Assembly: GCF_003335085.1 (NCBI RefSeq)
Contig: NZ_QPEJ01000016.1
Coordinates: forward strand, 427,924 to 491,923
Direction of reading: 5' to 3'
DNA length: 64,000 bases
Source: Polaribacter sp. WD7
GTDB lineage: Bacteria > Bacteroidota > Bacteroidia > Flavobacteriales > Flavobacteriaceae
The translations under genes and the position numbers were made by a program. Under the pieces are notes generated by a model. The model was not told the DNA's origin. It was given only the letters and a program-made list of their open reading frames with translations, and ran no database searches. Every line of letters starts with the position of its first letter. Position 1 is the stretch's first letter. Positions 17,433-27,356 of the stretch are shown in pieces.

Positions 17433-18209
17433 TTATCTAATTAAAAGGGAAACTATAGTAATTAATAAACCTGTTATAGAAATAAATAGACTTCTATTAG
17501 AATTATTAGAAGCTGATTGAATTCTAGCATAATTGTGTTCAACATAAATATTATCATTTTGTTGTAAATAGAATACTGGAGAGGTGTATATATTTTTTGA
17601 CCTCAAATCTATCCTGTACTCTTTTTTTTCGTCTCCTTCTTCTCTAGTTACTAAAATATTATCTCTTCTCCCGGAAATATTTAAATCACCCGCTAAACTT
17701 AGTGCGTCCAAGATTGTGACTCTTTCATTAGGTATAGTATAAGCTCCTGGTCTTCTAACATCTCCAAAAATATTTACTTTAAAATTTGTTATTCTAATAT
17801 TTATCGTAGGATTTTTTAAAAATCTAGGTGATAATTTACTTTTTAATAAAGAAATGACTTCCTCCCTAGTTTTTCCTGCTACTTTAATAGAACCCAATAC
17901 GGGGAAATCTATGTTACCTTTACTATCCACTAAATAAGGTATAAGCTGTCTTTCTTGGCCTATTCTGTCTGGCGCAGTGATATTTACTGAAACGGTTGGT
18001 AAATTAAAAGGAATAGCAGCTTTGATATCGTCAGCAATTACAGTAATCTGCAATAAATCATCAGGTTTAAAGATTGTGGTATATATGTTACTAACCTTTT
18101 TTTGGTTTATAGTATCATTTTGAAGGTATGCAATTTTTTTATTGGAGACACATGAAGTTATAGTTATAAGGAATAAAAAGGAAAATATAACTCTATAAAA
18201 TATAGACAT
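17433..18209 (-). CDS. wza: Wza-type outer-membrane polysaccharide export lipoprotein
   Basis: A 258-residue polysaccharide export (Poly_export/SLBB) protein. A lipoprotein signal from MSIFYRVIF ends at ITSC. The export domain contains IFKPDDLLQITVIADD and FPVLGSIKVAGKTREEV, followed by an SLBB domain with FGDVRRPGAYTIPNERVTILDALSLAG. A hydrophobic C-terminal segment (SLFISITGLLITIVSLLI) would span the outer membrane, as the Wza C-terminal helix does. A start at 18236 is also open and would add MLFSQKKKI, translated across a 12-base A tract; I prefer 18209 because it gives a standard signal peptide. Downstream wzc follows after 1 bp. Confidence 0.92.
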   Translation of the reverse strand: MSIFYRVIFSFLFLITITSCVSNKKIAYLQNDTINQKKVSNIYTTIFKPDDLLQITVIADDIKAAIPFNLPTVSVNITAPDRIGQERQLIPYLVDSKGNIDFPVLGSIKVAGKTREEVISLLKSKLSPRFLKNPTINIRITNFKVNIFGDVRRPGAYTIPNERVTILDALSLAGDLNISGRRDNILVTREEGDEKKEYRIDLRSKNIYTSPVFYLQQNDNIYVEHNYARIQSASNNSNRSLFISITGLLITIVSLLIR

Positions 18210-18239
18210 GATTTTTTTTTTTTGCGAAAATAGCATATT

Positions 18240-20147
18240 TTATGAAACCTTTTCTGTTATCTGATCTAATTTTTCAAATTCCGAATTGTTTGAAACGTAT
18301 TCGGGAACTAACTCTTTCATAAACTTTACCAAATCACTATTGTTAAGTGTTGAGAAATTAGCCGATAGATGGTTGATATTTTCTTGAACATGAGAGACAT
18401 CAATTTCCTGACTTTTTGCTATCATAATTTTTTCATGGTACGTTTTAGTAGTGTTTTCTCCATTTGCTAACAATTCTTCATACAACTTTTCTCCAGGTCT
18501 TAATCCTGTTATTTTAATATCAATATCTTCTGGATATTTCAAACCAGAAAGATGTATCATTCGTTTTGCAATTTCAAATATCTTGACTGATTTTCCCATG
18601 TCAAAAATATAAATTTCTCCACCTTTACCCATAGTACCCGCTTCTAACACTAGACTACACGCTTCAGGAATGGTCATAAAGTATCTTGTTATCTTTTTGT
18701 GAGTTACAGTTAAAGGTCCTCCATTTTCAATTTGTCTTTTAAATAGTGGTATCACAGAACCGTTAGAACCAAGTACATTTCCAAATCTTGTTGTTGTAAA
18801 TTTTGTGTTTTTTGCATTTTTACTAACACAACTAATGTACAGTTCTGCAATACGTTTAGAAGCCCCCATTACATTTGTAGGGTTTACAGCCTTATCTGTA
18901 GATACCATTACAAACCTTTCAATATTGTTTTCTATAGATAAGTCTGCTAAATTTTTAGTTCCTAAAACATTAACTTTTATAGCTTCATAAGGTGATTTTT
19001 CCATCAAAGGAACGTGCTTATATGCCGCAGCATGAAACACTCTTTGCGGCTTGTACTTTTCAAATATCCTAGATATTTTAAAACGATCTCTAACATCTGA
19101 CACTATGGCAACAAAATTGGTAATTCCTTTTTGAATTAATTCTTGTTGTAAATCATACAAAGGAGATTCTGCTTGATCTATCAACACAATCAATTTACAA
19201 TTGTAGCCACAAAGTTGTCTTGATATTTCACTTCCTATAGATCCTGCTGCTCCAGATACCAGTATCACCTTATTACTAACCTCTCTTTGAACGATAGGGT
19301 TGTCAATAATAATTGGAGCCCTATCTAACAAATCTTCAATTTTAATCTGTCTAATTTGATTTGCTTGCAAATCACCTCCAATCCACTTCGTTAAGGGAGG
19401 TACTATTTTTACTTCTACATCTAAATCTATAAATTTATCTGTAATAGAAAGTAATCTGTTCGGTTTTATGTTTTGGATAGAAATAATAACTTGATCTATA
19501 TTATTCTTTTCAATGAATTTTGCATTAATATTATCCGGATTGTAAATCTTTACTCTATCTATTTTTTTTCCAATCTTGCTTTTGTTATCATCAATAAAAC
19601 CGATAACTTCATAATTATGCTTTGTATCTCTATTTAAAGCACTGAATGTAATAATTCCAGAATCTCCTGCTCCGTATATCAAAACATTATTAACCGTATC
19701 TAATTCTGTTGAAATTACTTCATAAAAAGCTTTAAAAACAAATCTGCTTAAAATCAAAATAAATGTTGCTACTAAGTAATGTATAGCTATGATTGACTTT
19801 GGTATATAAAAATCTTCTATAAGATCTAAAAAGAAATTAAAAGTGACTGCTAAAGAGATTATAAGACATAATAATGTACTTCCTATAAAAACATTAAACG
19901 TATCTCTAATACCTGTATGCCTTATTATTCCTTTATAAGACCCAACAAATAAAAAGCTAATCAACGCAAAAACAACTACAAAAGGGATTTGATGTAATAA
20001 ATTTGAGTAATTAAAATCGAAACTAACGTTAAACCTTATAAAGTAAGCTATGAAAAAAGAAATGATAACCAAGACCAAATCTACGCATAAAACCAGCCAC
20101 TTGGAGGCATATTTATTTAAGGTCTTTAAAAGAAAGTTTTTTAACAT
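18240..20147 (-). CDS. UDP-HexNAc 4,6-dehydratase, membrane-anchored (WbpM/CapD-like)
   Basis: A 635-residue large SDR of the WbpM type. Four TM helices occupy the first ~135 residues, then a CoA-binding-like Rossmann domain (LIYGAGDSGI), then the catalytic SDR domain with GAAGSIGSEISRQL. The catalytic segment reads STDKAVNPTNVMGASKR, with Met in place of the usual Tyr (Ser-Met-Lys triad), as in WbpM. The family converts UDP-GlcNAc to the 4-keto-6-deoxy sugar, which a reductase turns into UDP-QuiNAc or UDP-FucNAc. The WbpV- and WbpL-like genes just upstream fit that route. Wza follows closely; a 262-bp spacer separates this gene from the WbpL-like gene, so it may start a separate unit. Confidence 0.93.
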   Translation of the reverse strand: MLKNFLLKTLNKYASKWLVLCVDLVLVIISFFIAYFIRFNVSFDFNYSNLLHQIPFVVVFALISFLFVGSYKGIIRHTGIRDTFNVFIGSTLLCLIISLAVTFNFFLDLIEDFYIPKSIIAIHYLVATFILILSRFVFKAFYEVISTELDTVNNVLIYGAGDSGIITFSALNRDTKHNYEVIGFIDDNKSKIGKKIDRVKIYNPDNINAKFIEKNNIDQVIISIQNIKPNRLLSITDKFIDLDVEVKIVPPLTKWIGGDLQANQIRQIKIEDLLDRAPIIIDNPIVQREVSNKVILVSGAAGSIGSEISRQLCGYNCKLIVLIDQAESPLYDLQQELIQKGITNFVAIVSDVRDRFKISRIFEKYKPQRVFHAAAYKHVPLMEKSPYEAIKVNVLGTKNLADLSIENNIERFVMVSTDKAVNPTNVMGASKRIAELYISCVSKNAKNTKFTTTRFGNVLGSNGSVIPLFKRQIENGGPLTVTHKKITRYFMTIPEACSLVLEAGTMGKGGEIYIFDMGKSVKIFEIAKRMIHLSGLKYPEDIDIKITGLRPGEKLYEELLANGENTTKTYHEKIMIAKSQEIDVSHVQENINHLSANFSTLNNSDLVKFMKELVPEYVSNNSEFEKLDQITEKVS

Positions 20148-20409
20148 TTTTGGTCTTGTTACTTTGCGAATTTACAATATTTTATTTATTATTGATATGA
20201 TACTTTTTCTAACTAAAGCTACTTTACTACATTTAAAGAGTAAACATAAAACATTTTCGCAGATTCTATCCTTATTTTTAGACTTAATGCCAAAAATAGG
20301 GGAAAACACCTATATATAGGTAAACAATTTAATAACACCCTTCTTTTTTTCTATTAATCCTATTTTTAATAGAACGTGAAATATTTTCTTAGAGATGGTA
20401 ATATGACCG

Positions 20410-21375
20410 CTAATTATTTAATATTTGTTTTTTAGTCTCTATTTTTTTAAATAAAAAAACATAACTAAGTATCAAACATAAAACAATACCCAAAAAAACA
20501 TAGGATTGATTTACCATACTAAATTTATATGTTTTAAAGGCAATGTAACTTATAACAACTTGTAGTATCGCATAAAGTGCAGAAACCTTAAGATGAGAAA
20601 TTTTATAAACGTCTACTAACTTTTGATAGATATGATGTCTATGAGGGTCTAATACACTTTCTTTAGTGTAGAATTTTCTGTACAGCAATGTCATACCTGC
20701 ATCTGCACCATATACCATGATACACATTAACACAAATGGATACGATAATTTAATGGCAAATAACATGCCTAAGAAAAAAATTAATATTCCTATTGCTATA
20801 CTACCAATATCACCTGCAAAAAAAAGTGCTTTTTTTCTAAAATTATAAAACCCAAAAACAATCAATGATAATGCAGCATATAGTATTAAGTTATCGTTTA
20901 CTAAGTCAACTTCTGTATTGATCAAATAAAAACCAAATAATGAAGACAAACTATATAAACCTGTAATACCATTGATACCATCCATAAAATTAAACATATT
21001 TAATACACCAACACCCCAAGCTACATAAAAAAAGAACCAAAATTCTAAGGACACCTCTAATTCGACTAAAACTAAAGCAATGGCTAATATTTGAAAAGGA
21101 AATCGTATTTTAGAACTAAGTGTATAAATATCATCTAAAAAACTCACCAATGATATTAACAATACGCCTGCCACAAAATAAGGGTATTGAAATTGATTGA
21201 ACACAAAAAACAACACTATTGCAATAGGAAAAATAATACCTCCTCCTCTTACTGTAATCTTTGTATGTGAACTTCTTTGGTTAGGCTTGTCTACAATTTT
21301 AAACCTAATTGCTAATTTTAAGTAAATGAATGAAGCAGCAATTAAAATAATTAAAACGAGTAAAAATTTTTCCAT
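20410..21375 (-). CDS. undecaprenyl-phosphate sugar-1-phosphate transferase (WecA/WbpL-like)
   Basis: A 321-residue polytopic membrane protein of the MraY/WecA family (GT4-type polyprenol phosphotransferases), with about ten TM helices. Family motifs are clear: DKPNQRSSHTKITVRGGGI, VSFLDDIYTL with the Asp pair, NMFNFMDGINGITG, FFAGDIGSIAIG and DPHRHHIYQKL. It starts the lipid-linked repeat unit by moving HexNAc-1-phosphate to undecaprenyl phosphate at the inner membrane. Position next to a WbpV-like reductase and a WbpM-like dehydratase suggests UDP-QuiNAc or UDP-FucNAc as donor, but UDP-GlcNAc cannot be excluded. The epimerase gene ends 4 bp upstream. Confidence 0.92.
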   Translation of the reverse strand: MEKFLLVLIILIAASFIYLKLAIRFKIVDKPNQRSSHTKITVRGGGIIFPIAIVLFFVFNQFQYPYFVAGVLLISLVSFLDDIYTLSSKIRFPFQILAIALVLVELEVSLEFWFFFYVAWGVGVLNMFNFMDGINGITGLYSLSSLFGFYLINTEVDLVNDNLILYAALSLIVFGFYNFRKKALFFAGDIGSIAIGILIFFLGMLFAIKLSYPFVLMCIMVYGADAGMTLLYRKFYTKESVLDPHRHHIYQKLVDVYKISHLKVSALYAILQVVISYIAFKTYKFSMVNQSYVFLGIVLCLILSYVFLFKKIETKKQILNN

Positions 21376-21379
21376 ACTT

Positions 21380-22303
21380 TTAAAATGAAGCTATTGTTTT
21401 TTTTAATCCTTCTGATGTGGATAAAGGTAGTTCTTTTTGAAGAGCTTGTTTAATTTTTAGATTAGATACTTGATAATTTTCTGTAAGTTTTTCTAATTTT
21501 TCAGAATTTACAGGCAAAGGCAATATGTCACCTATTTTTGCTAAAGCAATAACTAAAGGTTTTGGAATATTTAAAATTTTTGCTGGTTTTTTTATAGTTT
21601 CTCCTATTATTTTTACCAAAGCTGTAGTAGACAAAGACGCATCATCAGCAATATTAAAAACTCCTGATTGAATTTTTTTATTGGTAATTAATTCATGTAT
21701 TATAAAGCATAGGTTATCTACCGAAACAAACGATCTTTTGTTTTTGTATTTCCCAAATGGATAGGGTATTCCTTTGGATACAAAGCTATACAACACATTC
21801 AAATTTCCTTTATTGTTAGGACCATGAATCATGCAGGGCCTTAAAATAAAAACTCTTTTACCTTTAGGAATTTCTTTTGACAAAATATAATTTTCTGCTG
21901 CTAATTTAGATTTTCCGTAGGCCGTAATAGGATTAGGAGTTTCGTTTTCTGCCAAAAAACCTTCCACTTGATCTGCTACTGCCTTTACTGAACTCATGTA
22001 AATAAAAACTTCGCATTCGCTTTTTAAAAAAACATCAAAAAGTATTTTGGTCAATTCTGTGTTTACTTGAAAGTATTCAGCATCCTCTGAAGTCTTTTTT
22101 AAATCATGTGCCTTACCTGCTAAATGAATAAATGCGCTACAAGTATTTAGTATCTCTGTAGTTAAACTTTGATAACCTATCTCTGTAGCACTAGGTTTTC
22201 TAGATACCCCTAAGATATCTCCATTTAAATTCGTCAAATAGTTACTTAAATTCACCCCTACAAATCCTTTGTTACCTGTTATGATGTATTGTTGTCTGTT
22301 CAA
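21380..22303 (-). CDS. NAD(P)-dependent sugar epimerase/reductase (WbpV-like)
   Basis: A 307-residue extended short-chain dehydrogenase. The Rossmann motif GNKGFVG is at the N-terminus; the catalytic Ser is in YMSSVKAV and the YxxxK pair in ITAYGKSKLAAE. It is placed exactly where WbpV/WbpK-type 4-ketoreductases sit, beside an initiating transferase and near a WbpM-like dehydratase, so reduction of UDP-4-keto-6-deoxy-HexNAc to UDP-QuiNAc or UDP-FucNAc is the likely role. A 4-epimerase function is an alternative. Its neighbours on both sides are 3-4 bp away. Confidence 0.85.
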   Translation of the reverse strand: MNRQQYIITGNKGFVGVNLSNYLTNLNGDILGVSRKPSATEIGYQSLTTEILNTCSAFIHLAGKAHDLKKTSEDAEYFQVNTELTKILFDVFLKSECEVFIYMSSVKAVADQVEGFLAENETPNPITAYGKSKLAAENYILSKEIPKGKRVFILRPCMIHGPNNKGNLNVLYSFVSKGIPYPFGKYKNKRSFVSVDNLCFIIHELITNKKIQSGVFNIADDASLSTTALVKIIGETIKKPAKILNIPKPLVIALAKIGDILPLPVNSEKLEKLTENYQVSNLKIKQALQKELPLSTSEGLKKTIASF

Positions 22304-22306
22304 AAT

Positions 22307-23053
22307 TTATGCTTTATTTAAAAAACCTACAATTTTCCAAAAACCTCTTAGTTTTACTTTTGTTTTATTAAAACCTATTTGATTTCTTTCTAAAGCCTTT
22401 GCAATTTCTCTAGATACTATTTTATAGCTGCTAAAACCAGAACTGCTTACACCACCTACCAACATAGCCGTGGTGGTAATATTAGAAAATTTCCAAGAAA
22501 TGTTATGCTTTAAGAAAAAACGAGTAATCAACTCGTAATCTGCACCAATGATAAAATCGAGATGATAACTACCAAATTTGGTAAACAAGTCTCTCTTGAA
22601 AAATATAGCAGGATGCGCGGGCATAAAACCAATTTTTAGTTTTTCAGGGTTCCAATTTTTTGCGGAATATTTTCTTACAGTTTTTCCTTCATTATTAAAT
22701 TGAATAATGTTACCAACAGAAGCATCTACATTATTTTGGTTGTGAAATTTTGCAACATCTTCCAAGACTGTTTCATCGTTAAACACATCGTCAGAATTTA
22801 AAATTCCTACAATATCTCCTGTTGCCAGAGCAATACCTTTGTTCATTGCGTCGTAAAGGCCTTTATCTTTTTCTGAAACAATATTTGAAATAACCTCTTG
22901 ATACTTATTCGCTATTTGTAAAGTATCATCAGTAGATTTACCATCAATAACAATATATTCTATATTTTGATAAGTTTGGGAAGCAACTGATTGAAATGTT
23001 TTTTCAATAGTTTTTGCACTGTTATAGCAGACCGTGATTATAGATATTTTCAT
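22307..23053 (-). CDS. family 2 glycosyltransferase
   Basis: A 248-residue GT-A enzyme resembling colanic-acid type family 2 transferases. MKISIITVCYNSAKTI starts the nucleotide-binding fold, IDGKSTDDT provides the first acidic site and GILNSDDVF the DxD-like metal site. EKDKGLYDAMNKGI is a typical signature of this subgroup. No TM segment, so it acts on the cytoplasmic face, adding one sugar to the lipid-linked repeat. Donor and linkage unknown. It lies in the minus-strand operon with 3-bp gaps on each side. Confidence 0.9.
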   Translation of the reverse strand: MKISIITVCYNSAKTIEKTFQSVASQTYQNIEYIVIDGKSTDDTLQIANKYQEVISNIVSEKDKGLYDAMNKGIALATGDIVGILNSDDVFNDETVLEDVAKFHNQNNVDASVGNIIQFNNEGKTVRKYSAKNWNPEKLKIGFMPAHPAIFFKRDLFTKFGSYHLDFIIGADYELITRFFLKHNISWKFSNITTTAMLVGGVSSSGFSSYKIVSREIAKALERNQIGFNKTKVKLRGFWKIVGFLNKA

Positions 23054-23056
23054 AAA

Positions 23057-23980
23057 TTAACTAACATTTGTAACATCGTAACCATATTCTTCTTTAAAAT
23101 ATAAAATTAACTGTTCCTTATTTTTACCAACTGCCCTATACGCTTCATAAATTTTCACATCTACTAAAAAACGATACCAAAAACATTGTAATACAGACCA
23201 AATAAAGCCTCTTTTACCTTCTAAAAAACCGAGTTGAACAAAGTATCTAACAAAGAAAAATAAGAAAGGCCTAACAAATAAAGGAAGTTTTAAATATGCC
23301 ATTTTTAACCATCTTCTCCTTTGTTCTGAAGTTCCAAAAAAATTTGAAATCTTTTCTTCACTATTTGTAAAGTTATGCAATTTATCTAAAGTATCTATAG
23401 CTTCTCTTGTCGCGTAATTATTGTGTTTTGAAGTCCACCACGTAATATTATTTAGATTATAATCTATCTTATTACCTTCTACATTTTCTATTTCACCTTC
23501 TTGTAGTAACAGCATCCTTTCATCCATCCATTTTTGTTCGCACTTGGCCACTCCATTACGCCAAATTTTTAGATGCCAAATAGGATACATCCCTCCTTTT
23601 TTAAGAGGTTTATCAAAAAAATACATTAATCTTTTAACTCTAACACCAATTACATCTTTATTGAAACGATTTAAATTTAAAAGTATATTATTTTGAAGCT
23701 CTTTATCTAAGTATTCATCTGCATCTATTCTTATTACCCAGTCAGTATCAATATCCGTATTTTCCAAACCCCAATTGAATTGGGTTGCATAATTTACCCA
23801 TCTGTTCTGGAAAAAACGAGCATTATATTTTTTTGCTATTTGTTCTGTTTTATCCGTAGAATAAGAATCTACAATTACAACATTTTCGCAAACGGTGTTC
23901 AGAGAGCGTAGGCACCTTTCTAGATGAACTTCTTCATTGTAAGTTAATATTATTGCCGTTAATGAAGGTTTATTATCCAT
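23057..23980 (-). CDS. family 2 glycosyltransferase (WaaE/KdtX-like)
   Basis: A 307-residue GT-A protein. [17 protein letters not shown] and [12 protein letters not shown] form the nucleotide-binding half; [15 protein letters not shown] supplies the acidic metal-binding cluster. The [11 protein letters not shown] segment and a C-terminal basic amphipathic region ([19 protein letters not shown]) resemble the WaaE/KdtX group, which transfers glucose or similar sugars. Here it is most simply a repeat-unit transferase. The start overlaps the end of the WcaF-like acetyltransferase gene by 8 bp. Confidence 0.88.
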   Translation of the reverse strand: MDNKPSLTAIILTYNEEVHLERCLRSLNTVCENVVIVDSYSTDKTEQIAKKYNARFFQNRWVNYATQFNWGLENTDIDTDWVIRIDADEYLDKELQNNILLNLNRFNKDVIGVRVKRLMYFFDKPLKKGGMYPIWHLKIWRNGVAKCEQKWMDERMLLLQEGEIENVEGNKIDYNLNNITWWTSKHNNYATREAIDTLDKLHNFTNSEEKISNFFGTSEQRRRWLKMAYLKLPLFVRPFLFFFVRYFVQLGFLEGKRGFIWSVLQCFWYRFLVDVKIYEAYRAVGKNKEQLILYFKEEYGYDVTNVS

Positions 23981-24542
23981 TTATTACTCTTTTTTTTATA
24001 AATTTTGCTGGATTACCTCCTACTATATCATAAGCTTTAACGTCTTTGGTAACTACAGCACATGCACCAATAACTGCATATTCTTCAATACAAATTCCTG
24101 GAAGAACAAACGCTTTAGCTCCTATAAAAACATCATTAGCTATATTTATCACACCAATCATTAAAGGAGATTTTAAATCGCTCATATCATGTGTTCCATT
24201 ACAAATATATGTATACTGAGATATGGTGACTCTCTTTTTTATATTAACTTGACCTAGGTTGTACACCTCGCTATAAGGTCCTAAACAAGATTTACTTTCA
24301 ATTTTTAACAACCACGGAACATATATTTTTGAGGAGGGATACAAAAACACGTCCCAATCTACTTTAGCACCAAATAACTTTAGCAGAAATATCCTCCAAT
24401 AATTCCCCATTTTTTTTGGTGAATATTTATATAATAAACTCCAACAAAAACTCCATACTCTTATTAAAACAGCTTCTTTTATTGTCCAAGAAGATGTATA
24501 GGGATTCTTTTGATTTCTGGATTTATATTGTAAACGACTCAA
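23973..24542 (-). CDS. WcaF-like hexapeptide acetyltransferase
   Basis: A 189-residue left-handed beta-helix acyltransferase. The N-terminal segment [20 protein letters not shown] and central [14 protein letters not shown], followed by [28 protein letters not shown], are characteristic of the WcaF colanic-acid acetyltransferase group. It would O-acetylate a sugar of the repeat unit using acetyl-CoA. It overlaps the downstream GT2 gene by 8 bp and follows a GT4 gene by 8 bp. Confidence 0.88.
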   Translation of the reverse strand: MSRLQYKSRNQKNPYTSSWTIKEAVLIRVWSFCWSLLYKYSPKKMGNYWRIFLLKLFGAKVDWDVFLYPSSKIYVPWLLKIESKSCLGPYSEVYNLGQVNIKKRVTISQYTYICNGTHDMSDLKSPLMIGVINIANDVFIGAKAFVLPGICIEEYAVIGACAVVTKDVKAYDIVGGNPAKFIKKRVING

Positions 24543-24550
24543 AACTAAAA

Positions 24551-25669
24551 TTATTTATTGTTAAGCAAAAAACTAAAATCTTTTAAATATTCTTTAGCGA
24601 TAATATCATTGCTGAATTCTAAACTTTTTTGAACACCCTTTTCACCCAAATTTCTTCTCTTTTCAGGATTATTTATTAAAATTTCAATTTTTTTACTTAA
24701 TAAATTTACTCTGTTCGATGCTTTGTGATCAAACACCAGAGCATTCGTATTATCTATTACAAAATCTTTAAAACATGCTAAGTTAGATACTATAGTTGGT
24801 GTACCTGTTGCCATTGCCTCTAATGGTGCCACCCCAAAAGTTTCACCTTTTTCAGCAATAGAAGGATAACAATAAATATCTGATTTCACAATTTCGTCAC
24901 ATAACTCTTGCTGATCAGATGTTGGATCAATCCATTTTATAGAAAATTTTGAAGCTAAAGTATTTAATTTATTGATATATAATTCTCCACCTCCTCCATC
25001 TGCTACATCTCTAGGGCCCATGAGAGCTAATTCAATATATGGGTACTTTGCTATTAAATTATTAAATGCTTCTACTAAGATTACCAGCCCTTTTTCTTCA
25101 CAAACCCTACCCGTATAAAGAATTCTTAAATTTTTACTTTCTTTTTTTGAATGGTATTTAAATACATTTGTATTGATGGGATTACTTATTATTTTAGATT
25201 GATTTTCTAGTGATGGCTCCTGTTTTATCAACTCATCGTAAACTGGTTTTGACACGCATGCTAATCTATTTACATGCTTATAGAACTTGAATTGTCCTTT
25301 AGGATATCTTGCTACATTATATATCGTTTTTTTTATTTTTCTTGAAAAGAAAACACTTAATATTGGAGACCAAAAGGTATTCATAACTAAAATTTCTGTT
25401 TTATTCATTTTAATCAATGATTTCAAAGAAAAAACAAAATCTAAACATAAATTTATAGCAAATGAACCAGACCAAGAGTATCCTTTTACATACTGTATTG
25501 TAATATTATCTTTATTTTGAACCGTGACTTGAGGTTTTTTTGCTACAAAACAAACCTGATGTCCTTTTTTTACAAATTCTAGACTTAAATTATACCAAAG
25601 TCGTTCAACAGCGCCATAACCATGAGGAGGTATTAAACCGAATGGACTTGTTATAACTGTAATTTTCAT
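24551..25669 (-). CDS. family 4 glycosyltransferase
   Basis: A 372-residue GT-B enzyme. The N-terminal half begins [25 protein letters not shown], and the C-terminal half has [15 protein letters not shown] and the retaining GT4 E-x7-E segment [18 protein letters not shown]. It adds one sugar to the lipid-linked repeat at the cytoplasmic side of the membrane. Donor unknown. A 24-bp gap separates it from the acyltransferase gene upstream, slightly longer than its neighbours' gaps. Confidence 0.9.
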   Translation of the reverse strand: MKITVITSPFGLIPPHGYGAVERLWYNLSLEFVKKGHQVCFVAKKPQVTVQNKDNITIQYVKGYSWSGSFAINLCLDFVFSLKSLIKMNKTEILVMNTFWSPILSVFFSRKIKKTIYNVARYPKGQFKFYKHVNRLACVSKPVYDELIKQEPSLENQSKIISNPINTNVFKYHSKKESKNLRILYTGRVCEEKGLVILVEAFNNLIAKYPYIELALMGPRDVADGGGGELYINKLNTLASKFSIKWIDPTSDQQELCDEIVKSDIYCYPSIAEKGETFGVAPLEAMATGTPTIVSNLACFKDFVIDNTNALVFDHKASNRVNLLSKKIEILINNPEKRRNLGEKGVQKSLEFSNDIIAKEYLKDFSFLLNNK

Positions 25670-25693
25670 GGGCTGTATTATATTTTAATTAAT

Positions 25694-26260
25694 TTAAATA
25701 TTCTCCATTTGCTGGTTACATAGCAAATCAAAACCAAAATTATTTTCTATGTATGACTTTTCTAACATGCTTTTGTATATTTTTTCTTGATTTTTGTCTG
25801 TAAATCTATCTTTTATTTTCTTTGCAGGGACACCTCCATAGATAGCATAGGGTTCTAAATCTTTTGTAACCACAGAACCCATTGCTATAATTGCACCGTC
25901 ACCTATATGAACACCTGTTTTGATCTTAGCATAGGCACCCACCCAGACATCTTTACCTATAGATGTTGTTTTTAAAACTCCTCTACCTGAAAAAATTATT
26001 GGCAAATTATGATTATTGAAATTATGATCACCACCAATAATACTCACATTGTTTGCTAACATAGTGTAATCTCCAATGATTACTTTTGGATAAATCTTAC
26101 AATTTGGACCAACATAGGAATAAGCTCCTGCAGTTAGGTCGGGTGAAATCTCAGATTTTCCTCCAATATAAAATGTTTTATGTACGTTTTTAAGCTTTAA
26201 CCTTTTTCTCAAAAAATACATTCTTGTATCTCTAAATAGCTTTCTAATTCTAGTCTTCAT
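25694..26260 (-). CDS. hexapeptide O-acetyltransferase (CatB/LpxA-like fold)
   Basis: A 188-residue acyltransferase with repeated hexapeptide units: SYVGPNCKIYPKVIIGDYTM, then after a short insert with the catalytic-type His in GGDHNFNNH, IGKDVWVGAYAKIKTGVHIGDGAIIAMGSVVTKDLEPY. The product ends with a short tail after PAKKIKDRF. It most likely O-acetylates one sugar of the glycan. The start overlaps the end of the upstream GT4 gene by 11 bp. Confidence 0.87.
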   Translation of the reverse strand: MKTRIRKLFRDTRMYFLRKRLKLKNVHKTFYIGGKSEISPDLTAGAYSYVGPNCKIYPKVIIGDYTMLANNVSIIGGDHNFNNHNLPIIFSGRGVLKTTSIGKDVWVGAYAKIKTGVHIGDGAIIAMGSVVTKDLEPYAIYGGVPAKKIKDRFTDKNQEKIYKSMLEKSYIENNFGFDLLCNQQMENI

Positions 26261-27356
26261 CTAACTGATTTTTGATAATTTCTATTTGATAAGCTGGGTT
26301 AAAATATTTGTCTATTCTTTCAAAACAACTTTTTCTAGTAAACTCTCTATTATGATTATTATTTAACCAATTCTCTATTGTTTTTAATAAAGATTCTTTG
26401 TTATTGTATTCAAAAAATTCTCCTGTAACTCCTTTTACTATGGATTCAAATTCTGGCATTTGAAGACTAAAATTGTTATGAGATATTACAGGCGTACCGT
26501 AAGTCATTGCATGCATTGCTGTTAAACCGACATTTCCTGGAGACACACATATATCTGCATTGTATAATAGGTTTCCTATGTCATATTCATCATATGAGGG
26601 ACCAAAAAACCAAGTCAATTTTTCTGTATTGTTTAATTTTACAGACCTTTTTAAATTTTCTTCTTCCTCACCACTCCCAATAAAAATTAAATTTATAGGA
26701 GTTTCTTTTGTCACCATTTTTTTTTGAATTTCAATTAAAAAATTTAAATTTTTAATCTTTGTTAATCTTCCAATAAATATCAATACAGGATTATCATTTC
26801 CAAAATAATCGTTATAAATACTTGTTTTTTTAAGCTTACTTCTGACTTCTAATTGCTTCTTATAATCTAACGAATTGTATATTACATGCAATTTTTCCTT
26901 TTTAAATCCTTCATCAATCATAAGTTCTTTGGCATAATTACCATAGAGTAACAATGAATCGGAGAGTTTAAAAAAGGCTTTTTTCAAAATTCTTTTAGAA
27001 GCACTTTCATTACCATACCAACCATGCGTCCATAAATAAATTTTTTTATTTGAAAATTTACTAAAAATTAAAATAAACCAAGTAGACAAACAATAATACT
27101 CTCCTAATATAATATAATTAGCATAAGGCTTGAACAAGAGTTTTAATGCTCCTTTTTGCCAATAGATATGAGAATATATGTTTATATTTTTTAGCTCTTT
27201 TTTAAAGTTTTTAAGCTCTTTATAATCTAATTTTTTGACATCCCCCATTTTATCTCCAAAATAAGAGTCAATATTCAATTGCCTGTCTAATAATTTGAAA
27301 ATACCCCCTCTGTAATGTTGGGCATAATTGTAAATTAAGCAAGTTTGTTTATTCAT
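26250..27356 (-). CDS. family 4 glycosyltransferase
   Basis: A 368-residue GT-B enzyme. It lacks the usual glycine-rich N-terminal loop, beginning MNKQTCLIYNYAQHYRGGIF. The C-terminal domain is standard: VLIFIGRLTKIKNL, LIFIGSGEEEENL and NADICVSPGNVGLTAMHAMTYGTPVI, in which the second acidic residue of the E-x7-E motif is replaced. Sugar donor unknown. It overlaps the polymerase gene by 8 bp and the acyltransferase gene by 11 bp, pointing to tight translational coupling. Confidence 0.85.
   Translation of the reverse strand: MNKQTCLIYNYAQHYRGGIFKLLDRQLNIDSYFGDKMGDVKKLDYKELKNFKKELKNINIYSHIYWQKGALKLLFKPYANYIILGEYYCLSTWFILIFSKFSNKKIYLWTHGWYGNESASKRILKKAFFKLSDSLLLYGNYAKELMIDEGFKKEKLHVIYNSLDYKKQLEVRSKLKKTSIYNDYFGNDNPVLIFIGRLTKIKNLNFLIEIQKKMVTKETPINLIFIGSGEEEENLKRSVKLNNTEKLTWFFGPSYDEYDIGNLLYNADICVSPGNVGLTAMHAMTYGTPVISHNNFSLQMPEFESIVKGVTGEFFEYNNKESLLKTIENWLNNNHNREFTRKSCFERIDKYFNPAYQIEIIKNQLDED

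Noticed and set aside
20050..20319. 89-residue plus-strand frame before the WbpM-like gene
   Set aside because: Partly antisense to the start of the dehydratase gene and otherwise low-complexity AT-rich DNA; no recognisable domain.
20351..20372. Inverted repeat CTATTAA/TTAATAG after the WbpL-like gene as a terminator
   Set aside because: AT-only stem, and on the minus strand it is followed by A, not T.
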